Below are positions 1-6,838 of a stretch of 6,886 bases of DNA, piece by piece (positions within the stretch are counted from its first letter, which is position 1; every line of letters begins with the position of its first letter). Under the pieces are notes generated by a model. That model saw only the letters and a program-made list of their open reading frames with translations, was not told where the DNA came from and searched no databases. The stretch covers positions 1 through 6,886 of the forward strand of contig JASEGW010000080.1 of assembly GCA_030017825.1 (NCBI GenBank), written 5' to 3'. Position numbers and translations under genes: made by a program. Source of the DNA: a bacterium. Lineage in GTDB: Bacteria > UBA9089 > JAHJRX01.

Positions 1-51
1 CTTCGCACTAAGGAAATATGTTGTTATATTGAACATTGCTGAATAGTTACA
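1..51. repeat. Left copy of ~51-bp terminal inverted repeat (putative mobile-element end)
   Basis: Positions 1-51 are the reverse complement of 6834-6884, with one mismatch at position 41 (g here, a in the other copy). Similarity stops sharply at position 52. Read outward from the unique DNA, the repeat begins tGTAACTATTCAGC at about position 51 and runs off the window at position 1, so any element body lies outside to the left. A GTAA tip recalls IS66-type insertion sequences, but no transposase is visible and the family is a guess. It may instead be another dispersed repeat at which an assembly broke. Confidence 0.75.
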
Positions 52-71
52 TATTCACTAGTAATCTGATA

Positions 72-124
72 TAAAAAGTCCACAATCAACAGACAAGTAA
101 CTGTAAACTGTTTGATTGTGGACT
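72..124 (-). terminator. Intrinsic terminator of the OmpP1/FadL gene
   Basis: A perfect 13-bp inverted repeat (77-89 agtccacaatcaa with 112-124 ttgattgtggact) encloses a 22-nt loop. On the minus strand the second arm is followed at once by TTTTTAT (complement of 71-76 plus the last stem base). This is the stem plus U-tract layout of a Rho-independent terminator. It lies 11 nt past the stop codon of the leftward gene. On the plus strand the stem is followed by mixed A/T rather than a T-run, so it should act mainly leftward. The loop is longer than usual, but its first and last bases (cag/ctg) could pair and shorten it. Confidence 0.8.
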
Positions 125-135
125 ATATATTATTT

Positions 136-1461
136 CTAAAAAATGCGACTAAAAGTAATCATCATAGCAAGAGCTTCTTTCTCATATTTTATAACTCCAT
201 CTTTTCTATCTCCAAAAGCATACCCTATATTAACATCAGAATTTGAATTGCCTCTTTTGTAGCTCATCCCCACACTCAAAACAGTAAGCTTCGGATCCAC
301 TACGCCAGTAATTCCTTGAGCTTCCTTAGGTGAAGGAGCACCGTCTGTATAAATTCCACATAAAAAATCAAGATTCTCATTTTTTTGATACCTTGCCCCA
401 AAACGATATCTATTGGTGGCTTTCCAATTAAGGCTTTCATCTTTGTCTTTAAGCAAAACACTTGGTGTTTTAAAGGTAACTTTTTTCTTCATGGTAGACC
501 AATCTGTTCTAGCCAAATCACAAGCTAAAGTAAGTTTTGGTGTGTATTTATAAGCTAATCCAATTCCATAAGTAGCTGGATGATAGAATTCAGCATATAG
601 GTCACTTTTTTCACTTATTGCAGCTTTTAGCAGATCTATAGCTACATCTCCATCCATATCTAATTTGCTACCAGTTCTATAAACAATACCCATATTTAAT
701 TTATCGTTTGCATTACAAAGAAGTCCAAATATTCCTTCAAATCCATCTCCAGAACCATTTTCTTTACGACTATATTCGTAATCTAACAAGGAATTTAATG
801 AGCTTTTATAAGTCTTTTTTGCTTCTCTTTCATTTTTAATCATCACATAATTTAATCCACACCCCAAAGATAACTTTTCATTTATTTTTTTAGCCGCACA
901 TACGGTAGCCACTGAAAGTCCAATAAGGTTACTATACTCTGCTGATATATCGGCCTTTAATACCTCATCTCGTATTTTGTCATCCCAGGTACACTCTGTG
1001 CCTACAGGTACATAAAAGCCAAAGCCAAGAGTAAAATTCTTTAACTCTTTATACCCTCCAATACTGGGAAGAAGAGAAGTAGATTCAGTCTTTGTTTCAT
1101 TGAATTTACTTGGTTCATTTATAGTGGGAACTTGCTGATTTGGATAAAGTCCAAAAAATACATCTCCTCTTGCCTCGTTTATACCTGCTTGTGTTGGATT
1201 TGCTACAGAATCAGGATCTTTATTCGTTAAATTTAACAAATAAAGATCAACGCCTACTTTTGTTCCTTTTAACTTTGCCAACCCTGCAGGGTTCCAATAA
1301 ATAGCTGTCCATTCATCAGCTACCCCCACAAAAGCTCCCCCCATAGCAGAACCTCTGGCACCTAAACCAGCAGATTCGTAACCACCGCTAAAAGTAATGT
1401 TTGGTAGAAACAATAAGATAGCACTTAAGATAGGAAAAAATAGGTGCTTTTTAAAAGACAT
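136..1461 (-). CDS. OmpP1/FadL/TodX-family outer-membrane protein
   Basis: Predicted 441-residue outer-membrane beta-barrel of the FadL/OmpP1/TodX family, whose known members move long-chain fatty acids or other hydrophobic compounds across the outer membrane. The N-terminus is a signal peptide (KK, then a hydrophobic run, likely cleaved near residue 25, TFS|GG). It is followed by the family's diagnostic segment at residues 32-61: GLGARGSAMGGAF, then ADEWTAIYWNPAGLA with the conserved NPAG at 57-60. The rest alternates polar and hydrophobic residues as in barrel strands, and the chain ends in Phe (SRIF), the usual barrel-assembly signal. A start eight codons upstream (1485) is possible. I chose 1461 because AAAGGAGGTT sits 6 nt ahead of it and lies inside the longer frame. 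The gene stands alone and divergent from the operon. Its substrate is unknown; some FadL-like proteins have no proven transport role. Confidence 0.88.
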   Translation of the reverse strand: MSFKKHLFFPILSAILLFLPNITFSGGYESAGLGARGSAMGGAFVGVADEWTAIYWNPAGLAKLKGTKVGVDLYLLNLTNKDPDSVANPTQAGINEARGDVFFGLYPNQQVPTINEPSKFNETKTESTSLLPSIGGYKELKNFTLGFGFYVPVGTECTWDDKIRDEVLKADISAEYSNLIGLSVATVCAAKKINEKLSLGCGLNYVMIKNEREAKKTYKSSLNSLLDYEYSRKENGSGDGFEGIFGLLCNANDKLNMGIVYRTGSKLDMDGDVAIDLLKAAISEKSDLYAEFYHPATYGIGLAYKYTPKLTLACDLARTDWSTMKKKVTFKTPSVLLKDKDESLNWKATNRYRFGARYQKNENLDFLCGIYTDGAPSPKEAQGITGVVDPKLTVLSVGMSYKRGNSNSDVNIGYAFGDRKDGVIKYEKEALAMMITFSRIF

Positions 1462-1467
1462 TTTTTG

Positions 1468-1477
1468 AACCTCCTTT
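1468..1477 (-). promoter_or_regulatory. Strong ribosome binding site fixing the OmpP1/FadL start
   Basis: The minus strand reads AAAGGAGGTT, followed by CAAAAA and then ATG at 1461. The GGAGG core is 8 nt from the start codon, which is close to ideal. It decides in favour of the internal Met over the Met at 1485. None of the rightward genes has a comparable site. Confidence 0.8.
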
Positions 1478-1550
1478 ATGTTCATTCTATCCTAATTTAA
1501 TCTATCTAATCATCTTATTTGGAATATTTCAATATATTTTTTTAAAAATA

Positions 1551-1579
1551 CTTTTATCTTAGTTCATCATAACTTTCAA
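1551..1579 (-). promoter_or_regulatory. Candidate sigma70 promoter for the OmpP1/FadL gene
   Basis: On the minus strand TTGAAA (1574-1579) and TAAAAG (1551-1556) are separated by 17 nt. The -35 matches consensus at five of six positions and the -10 at four of six. The predicted leader to the start codon would be about 80 nt. Such AT-rich DNA produces chance matches easily, and another weaker TTGAAA lies nearer the gene, so this is tentative. Confidence 0.35.
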
Positions 1580-1605
1580 AAACCAAAGCAGTTCTCCACT
1601 CTCAA

Positions 1606-1650
1606 TCCTTTATTTCATAAGGATAAGGAAGAATAAAGGGAATTTTCCTT
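1606..1650. promoter_or_regulatory. Possible operator cluster upstream of the operon promoter
   Basis: Just upstream of the rightward -35 box are two imperfect palindromes and a short direct repeat. TCCTTTAT (1606-1613) faces ATAAGGA (1617-1623). ATAAGG is repeated in tandem at 1617-1628. AAGGGAATTTTCCTT (1636-1650) is an imperfect palindrome that runs into the first two bases of the -35 box. The placement would suit a repressor or activator site, but the base composition is simple and none of the arms is long. Confidence 0.25.
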
Positions 1651-1676
1651 GACATTTTAAAGTTAGGCTTTATACT
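1649..1676 (+). promoter_or_regulatory. Near-consensus sigma70 promoter for the rightward operon
   Basis: TTGACA (1649-1654) is a perfect -35 box. TATACT (1671-1676) is a five-of-six -10 box, and the spacer is 16 nt. The predicted transcription start is near 1683, only about 15 to 30 nt before the first reading frame, so the leader is very short. It is the only strong promoter seen for the four- or five-gene operon, whose later genes overlap or nearly touch. Confidence 0.75.
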
Positions 1677-1712
1677 TTATTTAAAATTTCTTTTATTTTG
1701 CTGGTAACTATC

Positions 1713-2111
1713 TTGAAAAAAATATCATATATAATATTGGCAATCTTTCTCTTTCATTCTTCAGGATGTGCTTACTTTACTTACACACGCTCTTTGCATA
1801 AAGAAAAGTTATATAAATTAGAAAATAATTTTGCTGTAAAATGCATTAGGCTTAATTTATGGAATGAAGCTAAATACCACTTAGAAAGAGCTTATGAATT
1901 AAACCCCAATTCCCCTTCTATTAATAATAATTTAGCAGTAGTATATGAATATTTCAATAACATTGATAAATCAAAATTTTTCTATCAAAATGCCGTAAAG
2001 CTTTCTTCTAACAAAATTTATCGAAACAATTTTAATCTGTTTCTTAAAGAATACAATGTTTCAAAACCTGATACTTCAAACCAGATTATCTTAGAAAATA
2101 TCCATGAATAA
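1713..2111 (+). CDS. Small TPR-repeat lipoprotein
   Basis: Predicted 132-residue envelope lipoprotein. With the chosen TTG start it begins MKKISYIILAIFLF and reaches HSSGC, with Cys19 as the likely lipidated residue; Ser at -3 is less usual than Leu. The mature part holds about two tetratricopeptide repeats, residues 40-68 (AVKCIRLNLWNEAKYHLERA then YELNP) and 69-102 (SINNNLAVVYEYFNNIDKSK and on). TPRs are protein-protein docking surfaces, so an adaptor role is likely. The start is uncertain: there is no ATG, and TTG at 1698 would add five residues. I prefer 1713 because the Lys pair then follows Met directly, as in typical lipoprotein signals. No real Shine-Dalgarno site precedes either start. 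The stop overlaps the next gene's ATG by 8 nt (ATGAATAA), implying coupled translation. No specific family recognised. Confidence 0.75.
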   Translation: MKKISYIILAIFLFHSSGCAYFTYTRSLHKEKLYKLENNFAVKCIRLNLWNEAKYHLERAYELNPNSPSINNNLAVVYEYFNNIDKSKFFYQNAVKLSSNKIYRNNFNLFLKEYNVSKPDTSNQIILENIHE

Positions 2112-2796
2112 TCTACAAAAGCTCTTTATTATCCTTATAATAATATTTTTTACTTCTTGTGGGTATATTAAATCTGTTACTATAGTAAGAACTATCCCGC
2201 CAACTTTAAATATTAACCACATTAATAGAGTTGCTGTAGTTCCCTTCACAGAACATAAAAGCTATCAAGACTCTGCCCAAAGAATTGCTTCTATGGTAAT
2301 GTCCATATTTATAGAAACTAATAAATTTCAAGTATTAACAAAACAAGAAACAAAAAAAATATACTCTTATTTTGTTCAGAATCCTAAAAGTTTGGAAGAT
2401 TCTAAAACCATTATTGAATTATGTAAAACATACGGCATCGATGCTATATTTTTAGTAAAGCTTGCTAAGTTTCAAGAAGATACTTTTATTAATACTAATT
2501 TTGACAGCTATTATTCTCCAAAAGAAAACAGATACATCACTTATGCCATAGAAGAAGATGGCTATATTATTTCTCTTGACGCTCTTTTTAGATTATCTGA
2601 AGGAAGTACTGGCAAAGTACTGTGGGAAAAAAAAGAAGATCTAAATGTTTCGCAAACTTCCCCTAGAACAGGTTTTTTTAGAAAAAGTAACGAAAATCAA
2701 TTGCTACAATCTTTAATTAGTAAATCTATCCAGAGCCTTTTAAAGGAGATTTCTCCTCAAAAAAAATTAATTAAAAGAAAAGTAGTGCTTGAGTAA
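2104..2796 (+). CDS. CsgG/LpoB-like outer-membrane lipoprotein
   Basis: Predicted 230-residue lipoprotein. A hydrophobic leader ends in FFTSC, with Cys19 as the lipid-modified residue. The mature chain fits the alpha/beta fold shared by CsgG, LpoB and related lipoproteins: RVAVVPF at 42-48 (first strand), a helix around 55-71, FQVLTKQETKKI at 75-86, GIDAIFLVKL at 111-120 (the GADAIIVG-type strand) and ISLDALFRLSEGSTGKVLWE at 156-175, which matches the family's strand, 'tG' turn, 'lW' pattern. CsgG forms a secretion pore for curli subunits, whereas LpoB activates a peptidoglycan synthase. The assignment is at fold level only. The CsgG transmembrane segments are not obvious, so an LpoB-like partner role is as likely as a pore. 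It overlaps the TPR lipoprotein by 8 nt and ends 5 nt before the protease/barrel gene. No clear ribosome binding site is seen. Confidence 0.72.
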   Translation: MNNLQKLFIILIIIFFTSCGYIKSVTIVRTIPPTLNINHINRVAVVPFTEHKSYQDSAQRIASMVMSIFIETNKFQVLTKQETKKIYSYFVQNPKSLEDSKTIIELCKTYGIDAIFLVKLAKFQEDTFINTNFDSYYSPKENRYITYAIEEDGYIISLDALFRLSEGSTGKVLWEKKEDLNVSQTSPRTGFFRKSNENQLLQSLISKSIQSLLKEISPQKKLIKRKVVLE

Positions 2797-2801
2797 CTCC
2801 A

Positions 2802-5570
2802 ATGAAAAAATTAATCATAGTTTTATCAATTACATTTATCCTAATTTCCACGTCTCATCTCTCTGCTCAAGATTTTGGAAAAAATAAAGTAAGGTATAAA
2901 AACTTTACCTGGCAGATTATAAAGACAGAACATTTTGACCTATACTATTCTCCTGATATTTCTTATCTGGCAAAAAAAGCAGCTCTTTTTGCAGAAGAAG
3001 CTTATCAAAAAATTAGCAACGATCTTTCTTATTATATAGAAAAAAGAATTCCTTTTATTTTGTTTAAATCCCATTATGACTTTGAGCAAACTAATATTAT
3101 TTTAGAGCTTATTGATAAAGGTGTCGGCGGCTTCGCTGAAGTTTTTAAATCCCGCATGGTAATCCCTTTTACAGGTTCTTATAAAGATCTTAAAATAGTA
3201 ATTAATCATGAGCTTACTCATGTTTTTTCCTATGACATTTTATATAAAGATACCTTGAAGTCCATTTTAACCAATCAATTTCTTTACAGTCCTCCTCTCT
3301 GGTTTATGGAAGGTATTGCAGAACACGAAACCGGAGAATTAGATAGTAACGGAGAAATGGTTTTAGCTGATGCAGTTATCAATAACTATCTTATCCCCAT
3401 AAGCAATTTAGATCAATTCCCACCATCTTTAGTATACTTAGCTTATAAAGAAAGCCATTCCTTTTTAAATTTTATTGCTCAAAAATACGGAAAAGAAAAA
3501 TTAGCTTATTTAATTAAAAGTTTTGCTGTGAATAAAAATATGGAAGGCCTTTTTAAAAAAATTATTGGAGAAGACATCTCCACAGTAGAAAATAAGTGGA
3601 GAATAGCTTTACAGCAAAAGTATTTTCCCCAGGTAAAGATCAGAAAAGACCCCTCTTCCTTAGGAAGGACTATATTAAAAAATAAAGAATATGCTTATTT
3701 TTCCCTTTATTCCCCTGGAGGAGACATGCTTCTTGTTTTTGCTAACCATAAAAGTCATAATGATATTTTCTTAGTAAAAGAAAAAAATGGTGCAATTATT
3801 AAAAATATAACTTTTAATTTGAGATTTAGTCTTTTTGATGAATTAAAAACAGAAAAAAGGGCCTTATCTTGGTCTGGAAATTCTATTGCCTTTATAGCAA
3901 AAAAAGGAGGGTGTGATTATATTTTTATCTGGGATGTTTTAAAATCTAAGATTGTAAAAAAAATAAATTTTAAGGAATTCAATACTATAAATTCCATAAA
4001 TCTATCTTCTGATGAACAAAAAGTCGTACTTTCCGCTCAAGTTAATGGATATACTTCTATTTTTATTTATCACCTTAACGAAAAAACATTAAAAAGAATA
4101 ACTTTTCACACTTTAGATGATGAACCAATTTTTTCTCCTGATGATAAAAATATTGCTTTTGTCCGTGAAGAAAGTGAGTTTAAAAATATTTATATCTATT
4201 CTTTAGAAGAACAAAAATTTAAAAAAATAGTCTCTAACCAAGCAGATAATATTAACCCATCTTGGAAAGATGAAGAAAGTATTTACTTTTCAAGTAATTA
4301 CAAAGGCAGGTTTAATATATTTCTTTATAATCTAAAAAATGATCAATTTTTCCAAGTTGTTGGTAATCTTGGGGGTGCTTTTTGGCCTACTTCATCTCCA
4401 GATAAAAATAAAATTGCTTTTTCTTCTTATCACAAAGGTAGTTACAATATCTTTACCATAAATAATAAAAATATAAAAGTTAAAGAATTTAATTTTGACC
4501 TTAATCGTAAATTAACAGACAAACCTAAAACTATAACCATCCCCTTAAAAAATGCTAATTATAAACCAAAAATGACCTTAGATTGGGTGCGAGGAGATTT
4601 TGCTTATTCTACTTTATCTGGCTTTTCTGCTAATACCAGAATTGCAGTTAGCGATATTTTAGGAAATCACCGTTTTATTCTTTCTACTGATTGCATAACA
4701 TCTATTAATAATTTTAAGGATATTAATTTCTACCTAACTTATTTATATCTTACCAAAAGACCTAATATAGGAGTGGGCATATTTAATTGGGGCAATTATT
4801 ACTATTACAAAGATGAAAAAATCATGGATCGTGATTCTGGAGGCATTTTTTTCTTAAGTTATCCCTTAAATAAGTATAAGCGTTTAGATAGTGGTTTTCT
4901 GTCTAAACAACAAACAAGAAAATACTTAGAATCTGAAAAAGATACAGAAAGAGATAAGTCTAATTTAATCTTTTTGTCTTATGTAACAGATACTAGTAGC
5001 TGGAGCTGGAAAGGACCTATTAGCGGCCGCAGGTCCATTCTCACCATTGAAGAATCCTTTAAATTTTCCAAGAATGATCTAAAATACACAAACTATAAGG
5101 TAGACTTAAGGAAATATTTTCAAATTAGCCGTGAATCTTCTTTAGCTATGCGACTTCTTTATTATCGTAGTAATGGTCCTGACCCTGATGACTTCTTTAT
5201 TGGGGGAAGCAATACATTAAGAGGATACGATTATGACGAATTCAGAGGCACAAGAATGACTCTTTTGAATACAGAACTTCGTTTTCCTTTTATCAAGGTT
5301 ATATATTTTTCCTTTCCTCTTCCCATTACTATTAAAAATATAGGAGCTACTTTTTTTATTGATTTAGGTTCAACTTGGTTTAAAGATGAGAGTATTAGGT
5401 TGTGGAATAATAATGAAAAAAGAATAGAAGACAAATTTCATATGAGCATAGGTATGGGAATCAGATCTACTTTAGGATTTTTTCCTTTGCGCTTTGATTA
5501 TGCTTGGAAAACCAATTTAAGGTCATCTGATAAACCAAACTTAGAAATCAGCATTGGATATGATTACTAA
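2802..5570 (+). CDS. HEXXH metalloprotease, TolB-like propeller and Omp85-like barrel fusion
   Basis: Predicted 922-residue exported protein with three parts. A signal peptide (1-22, SHLSA|QD) leads into a gluzincin-type zinc peptidase domain (about 30-280) of the peptidase MA kind: HELTH at 136-140 gives two His ligands and the catalytic Glu137, and WFMEGIAE at 167-174 supplies the likely third ligand, Glu170. Residues 297-557 hold six TolB/PD40-like blades (around 297, 354, 397, 439, 483 and 525), with phrases such as EPIFSPDDKNIAFVRE. The C-terminal third (about 590-922) is a beta-barrel with the Omp85/BamA signature GGSNTLRGY (801-809, Arg807) and LLNTELRFPF (821-830), ending in an aromatic residue (GYDY). 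No POTRA domains are seen. All expected active-site residues are present, so it is probably an active outer-membrane protease; its substrate is unknown. Both neighbouring genes are packed against it. Confidence 0.85.
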   Translation: MKKLIIVLSITFILISTSHLSAQDFGKNKVRYKNFTWQIIKTEHFDLYYSPDISYLAKKAALFAEEAYQKISNDLSYYIEKRIPFILFKSHYDFEQTNIILELIDKGVGGFAEVFKSRMVIPFTGSYKDLKIVINHELTHVFSYDILYKDTLKSILTNQFLYSPPLWFMEGIAEHETGELDSNGEMVLADAVINNYLIPISNLDQFPPSLVYLAYKESHSFLNFIAQKYGKEKLAYLIKSFAVNKNMEGLFKKIIGEDISTVENKWRIALQQKYFPQVKIRKDPSSLGRTILKNKEYAYFSLYSPGGDMLLVFANHKSHNDIFLVKEKNGAIIKNITFNLRFSLFDELKTEKRALSWSGNSIAFIAKKGGCDYIFIWDVLKSKIVKKINFKEFNTINSINLSSDEQKVVLSAQVNGYTSIFIYHLNEKTLKRITFHTLDDEPIFSPDDKNIAFVREESEFKNIYIYSLEEQKFKKIVSNQADNINPSWKDEESIYFSSNYKGRFNIFLYNLKNDQFFQVVGNLGGAFWPTSSPDKNKIAFSSYHKGSYNIFTINNKNIKVKEFNFDLNRKLTDKPKTITIPLKNANYKPKMTLDWVRGDFAYSTLSGFSANTRIAVSDILGNHRFILSTDCITSINNFKDINFYLTYLYLTKRPNIGVGIFNWGNYYYYKDEKIMDRDSGGIFFLSYPLNKYKRLDSGFLSKQQTRKYLESEKDTERDKSNLIFLSYVTDTSSWSWKGPISGRRSILTIEESFKFSKNDLKYTNYKVDLRKYFQISRESSLAMRLLYYRSNGPDPDDFFIGGSNTLRGYDYDEFRGTRMTLLNTELRFPFIKVIYFSFPLPITIKNIGATFFIDLGSTWFKDESIRLWNNNEKRIEDKFHMSIGMGIRSTLGFFPLRFDYAWKTNLRSSDKPNLEISIGYDY

Positions 5571-6768
5571 TAGTAAGAAGAAAAATTTTCTACTTGTGTC
5601 TCCTATTATGCCTTATCCTTTAAATTATGGCACAAGGATTAAAGTTTACGAACTTATCAAGTATTTAGCCCCTCGTTGCAACCTAACACTTATCTCTCTC
5701 TGTCACTGCTTAGAAGATGTTAAAAATGCTAATCATATTAGAAGTCTAAATGTAGAAGTTTGCACTGTCCTTATTCCCAATAAAAAAAGCTTTCTTCATC
5801 GAATTATGTATAAAACTTTATACTCCTTCATTTCCCTATTCTTTTTCATTCCTCAAGACCTTCTATATGCTAATTGCATACCTTTTCGTAAGAAAATCAA
5901 AGATATATCTCTTTCTAAAAGATTTGATTTAGTCCATTTTGAATATTGGTGGACAGGTTATATGATAAAATACTTTAAGAATATTAATAATTTTGTTTTA
6001 GAAGAAGATGTAGAATTTATACGATACCAAAGAGAATACAGAATAAAAAAGTTTGGCTTTTCAAAAATTTTTACTTATCTGCTTTGGAAGAATACATTTA
6101 AATATGAAATAAAATGTTGTAGTTTCTTTAAGACAATTTTAACTGTAACTCCTAAAGACAAAGAAGTTTTAGAAGAACATCTTAGTAATAATATTATAAC
6201 TTCTCCTTTTTTGTTAAATATAAACATAGGAAAATTATCGCCTAATAATTCTAATAACTTAATCTTTGTAGGCGGAAATTCTCCTCATAATAACGACGCT
6301 ACTCTCTATCTTTTAAGGGACATATATCCCAGAATTAAGAAAGAAATAAGCGATGTTCAGCTTTATGTTATTGGAGGAGAACTGCCTCAGGAAATACACA
6401 GATACAATGGCAGTAATGGTATATTTATTCCTGGATATGTGCCAGATTTAATATCCTATATTGATAGGTGCTCTATTTTGGTAGCTCCTCTAAGAATTGG
6501 AAGTGGTATTAAAGGAAAAATTATTGAAGCCATGATGCATAAACGAGCAGTAATAACTACTAGCGTAGGTGTTGAGGGAATTGGTTTAACACATGAAAAA
6601 GATGTAATTATTGCCGACAATACAGAAGATTTTATACAAGGAACAATAAAGTTATTAAGAGAAAAGACCTTACGTGAAAGTTTAATTAACAATGCCCTGC
6701 AGTTAGTTCAAGAACAATATAGTAAAAAGGCTGCTTACCGAAAATTTTTTGAAATATATGGAATCTAA
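5560..6768 (+). CDS. GT4-family (GT-B fold) glycosyltransferase
   Basis: Predicted 402-residue cytoplasmic or membrane-associated glycosyltransferase that would move a sugar from a nucleotide donor to a growing polysaccharide or glycolipid. The N-terminal half has the GT-B acceptor-domain opening (FLLVSPIMPYPLNYGTRIK, about 10-28). The donor half starts near LIFVGGNSPHNN (234-245). It carries the family signature APLRIGSGIKGKIIEAMMHK (309-328), followed by the T(S)xGVEGIG element near 334-342. Glu323 and Glu339 are in the positions expected for donor binding. Residues 78-100 are hydrophobic and may touch the membrane. I chose ATG 5560, giving an 11-nt overlap with the upstream gene; TTG at 5554 would add two residues. 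Neither has a clear ribosome binding site. Donor and acceptor cannot be read from sequence. Its place in the operon ties surface glycan synthesis to the envelope proteins. Confidence 0.87.
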   Translation: MITNSKKKNFLLVSPIMPYPLNYGTRIKVYELIKYLAPRCNLTLISLCHCLEDVKNANHIRSLNVEVCTVLIPNKKSFLHRIMYKTLYSFISLFFFIPQDLLYANCIPFRKKIKDISLSKRFDLVHFEYWWTGYMIKYFKNINNFVLEEDVEFIRYQREYRIKKFGFSKIFTYLLWKNTFKYEIKCCSFFKTILTVTPKDKEVLEEHLSNNIITSPFLLNINIGKLSPNNSNNLIFVGGNSPHNNDATLYLLRDIYPRIKKEISDVQLYVIGGELPQEIHRYNGSNGIFIPGYVPDLISYIDRCSILVAPLRIGSGIKGKIIEAMMHKRAVITTSVGVEGIGLTHEKDVIIADNTEDFIQGTIKLLREKTLRESLINNALQLVQEQYSKKAAYRKFFEIYGI

Positions 6769-6838
6769 CTTGCTTGCTAATCAAAAAGCATCTCTCACCT
6801 ACGAGATGGAACAAATTGATTATAAAGATTTATTGTAA
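6758..6838 (+). pseudogene. 5' fragment of a fifth operon gene, cut by the right-hand repeat
   Basis: An ATG at 6758 overlaps the end of the glycosyltransferase by 11 nt (ATGGAATCTAA), the same overlap length and style as the junction before it. The frame stays open for 26 codons (MESNLLANQK, ending YKDLL) and meets TAA at 6836-6838, two bases inside the repeat that starts at 6834. The simplest reading is that a translationally coupled fifth gene began here and the repeat interrupted it. The remaining peptide is too short to identify; an exopolysaccharide-pathway gene is a guess from context. It could also be a chance frame in non-coding DNA. Confidence 0.4.
6778..6822. other. Two-part hairpin next to the right-hand repeat
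   Basis: An outer 7-bp stem (TAATCAA 6778-6784 with TTGATTA 6816-6822) surrounds an inner 6-bp stem (CATCTC 6789-6794 with GAGATG 6803-6808) and an 8-nt loop, with unpaired aaag and gaacaaa between the stems. No T-run follows (ATAAAGATTTATTG), so it is a poor intrinsic terminator. It lies inside the putative truncated gene. It may be chance, or a structured insertion target. Confidence 0.35.

Noticed and set aside
72..124. The 13-bp inverted repeat as a CRISPR repeat or second mobile-element end
   Set aside because: It occurs once, sits directly after a stop codon and ends in a T-run on the minus strand, so a terminator explains it fully. No repeat-spacer pattern exists in the window.
1485..1712. 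Small RNA gene or riboswitch in the divergent spacer
   Set aside because: The rightward leader is too short for a riboswitch, and I found no long stable stem in the leftward leader. Only short AT-rich palindromes are present.
5231..5434. 67-codon minus-strand frame inside the barrel-coding region
   Set aside because: It lies opposite well-conserved barrel codons (LRGY and ELRFPF region), has no ribosome binding site that I can see, and its protein resembles nothing known to me. It is an antisense shadow.
2802..5570. Classifying the 922-residue protein simply as TolB or as BamA
   Set aside because: It lacks the TolB N-terminal domain and the BamA POTRA domains, and it has an intact metalloprotease domain that neither family contains.
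6456..6692. 78-codon minus-strand frame inside the glycosyltransferase gene
   Set aside because: It lies opposite the conserved GT4 donor-binding signature. Its hydrophobic look follows from antisense reading of that region.
6778..6822. The right-hand hairpin as a terminator for the operon
   Set aside because: No U-tract follows, the stem is interrupted by unequal unpaired stretches, and an open reading frame crosses it.
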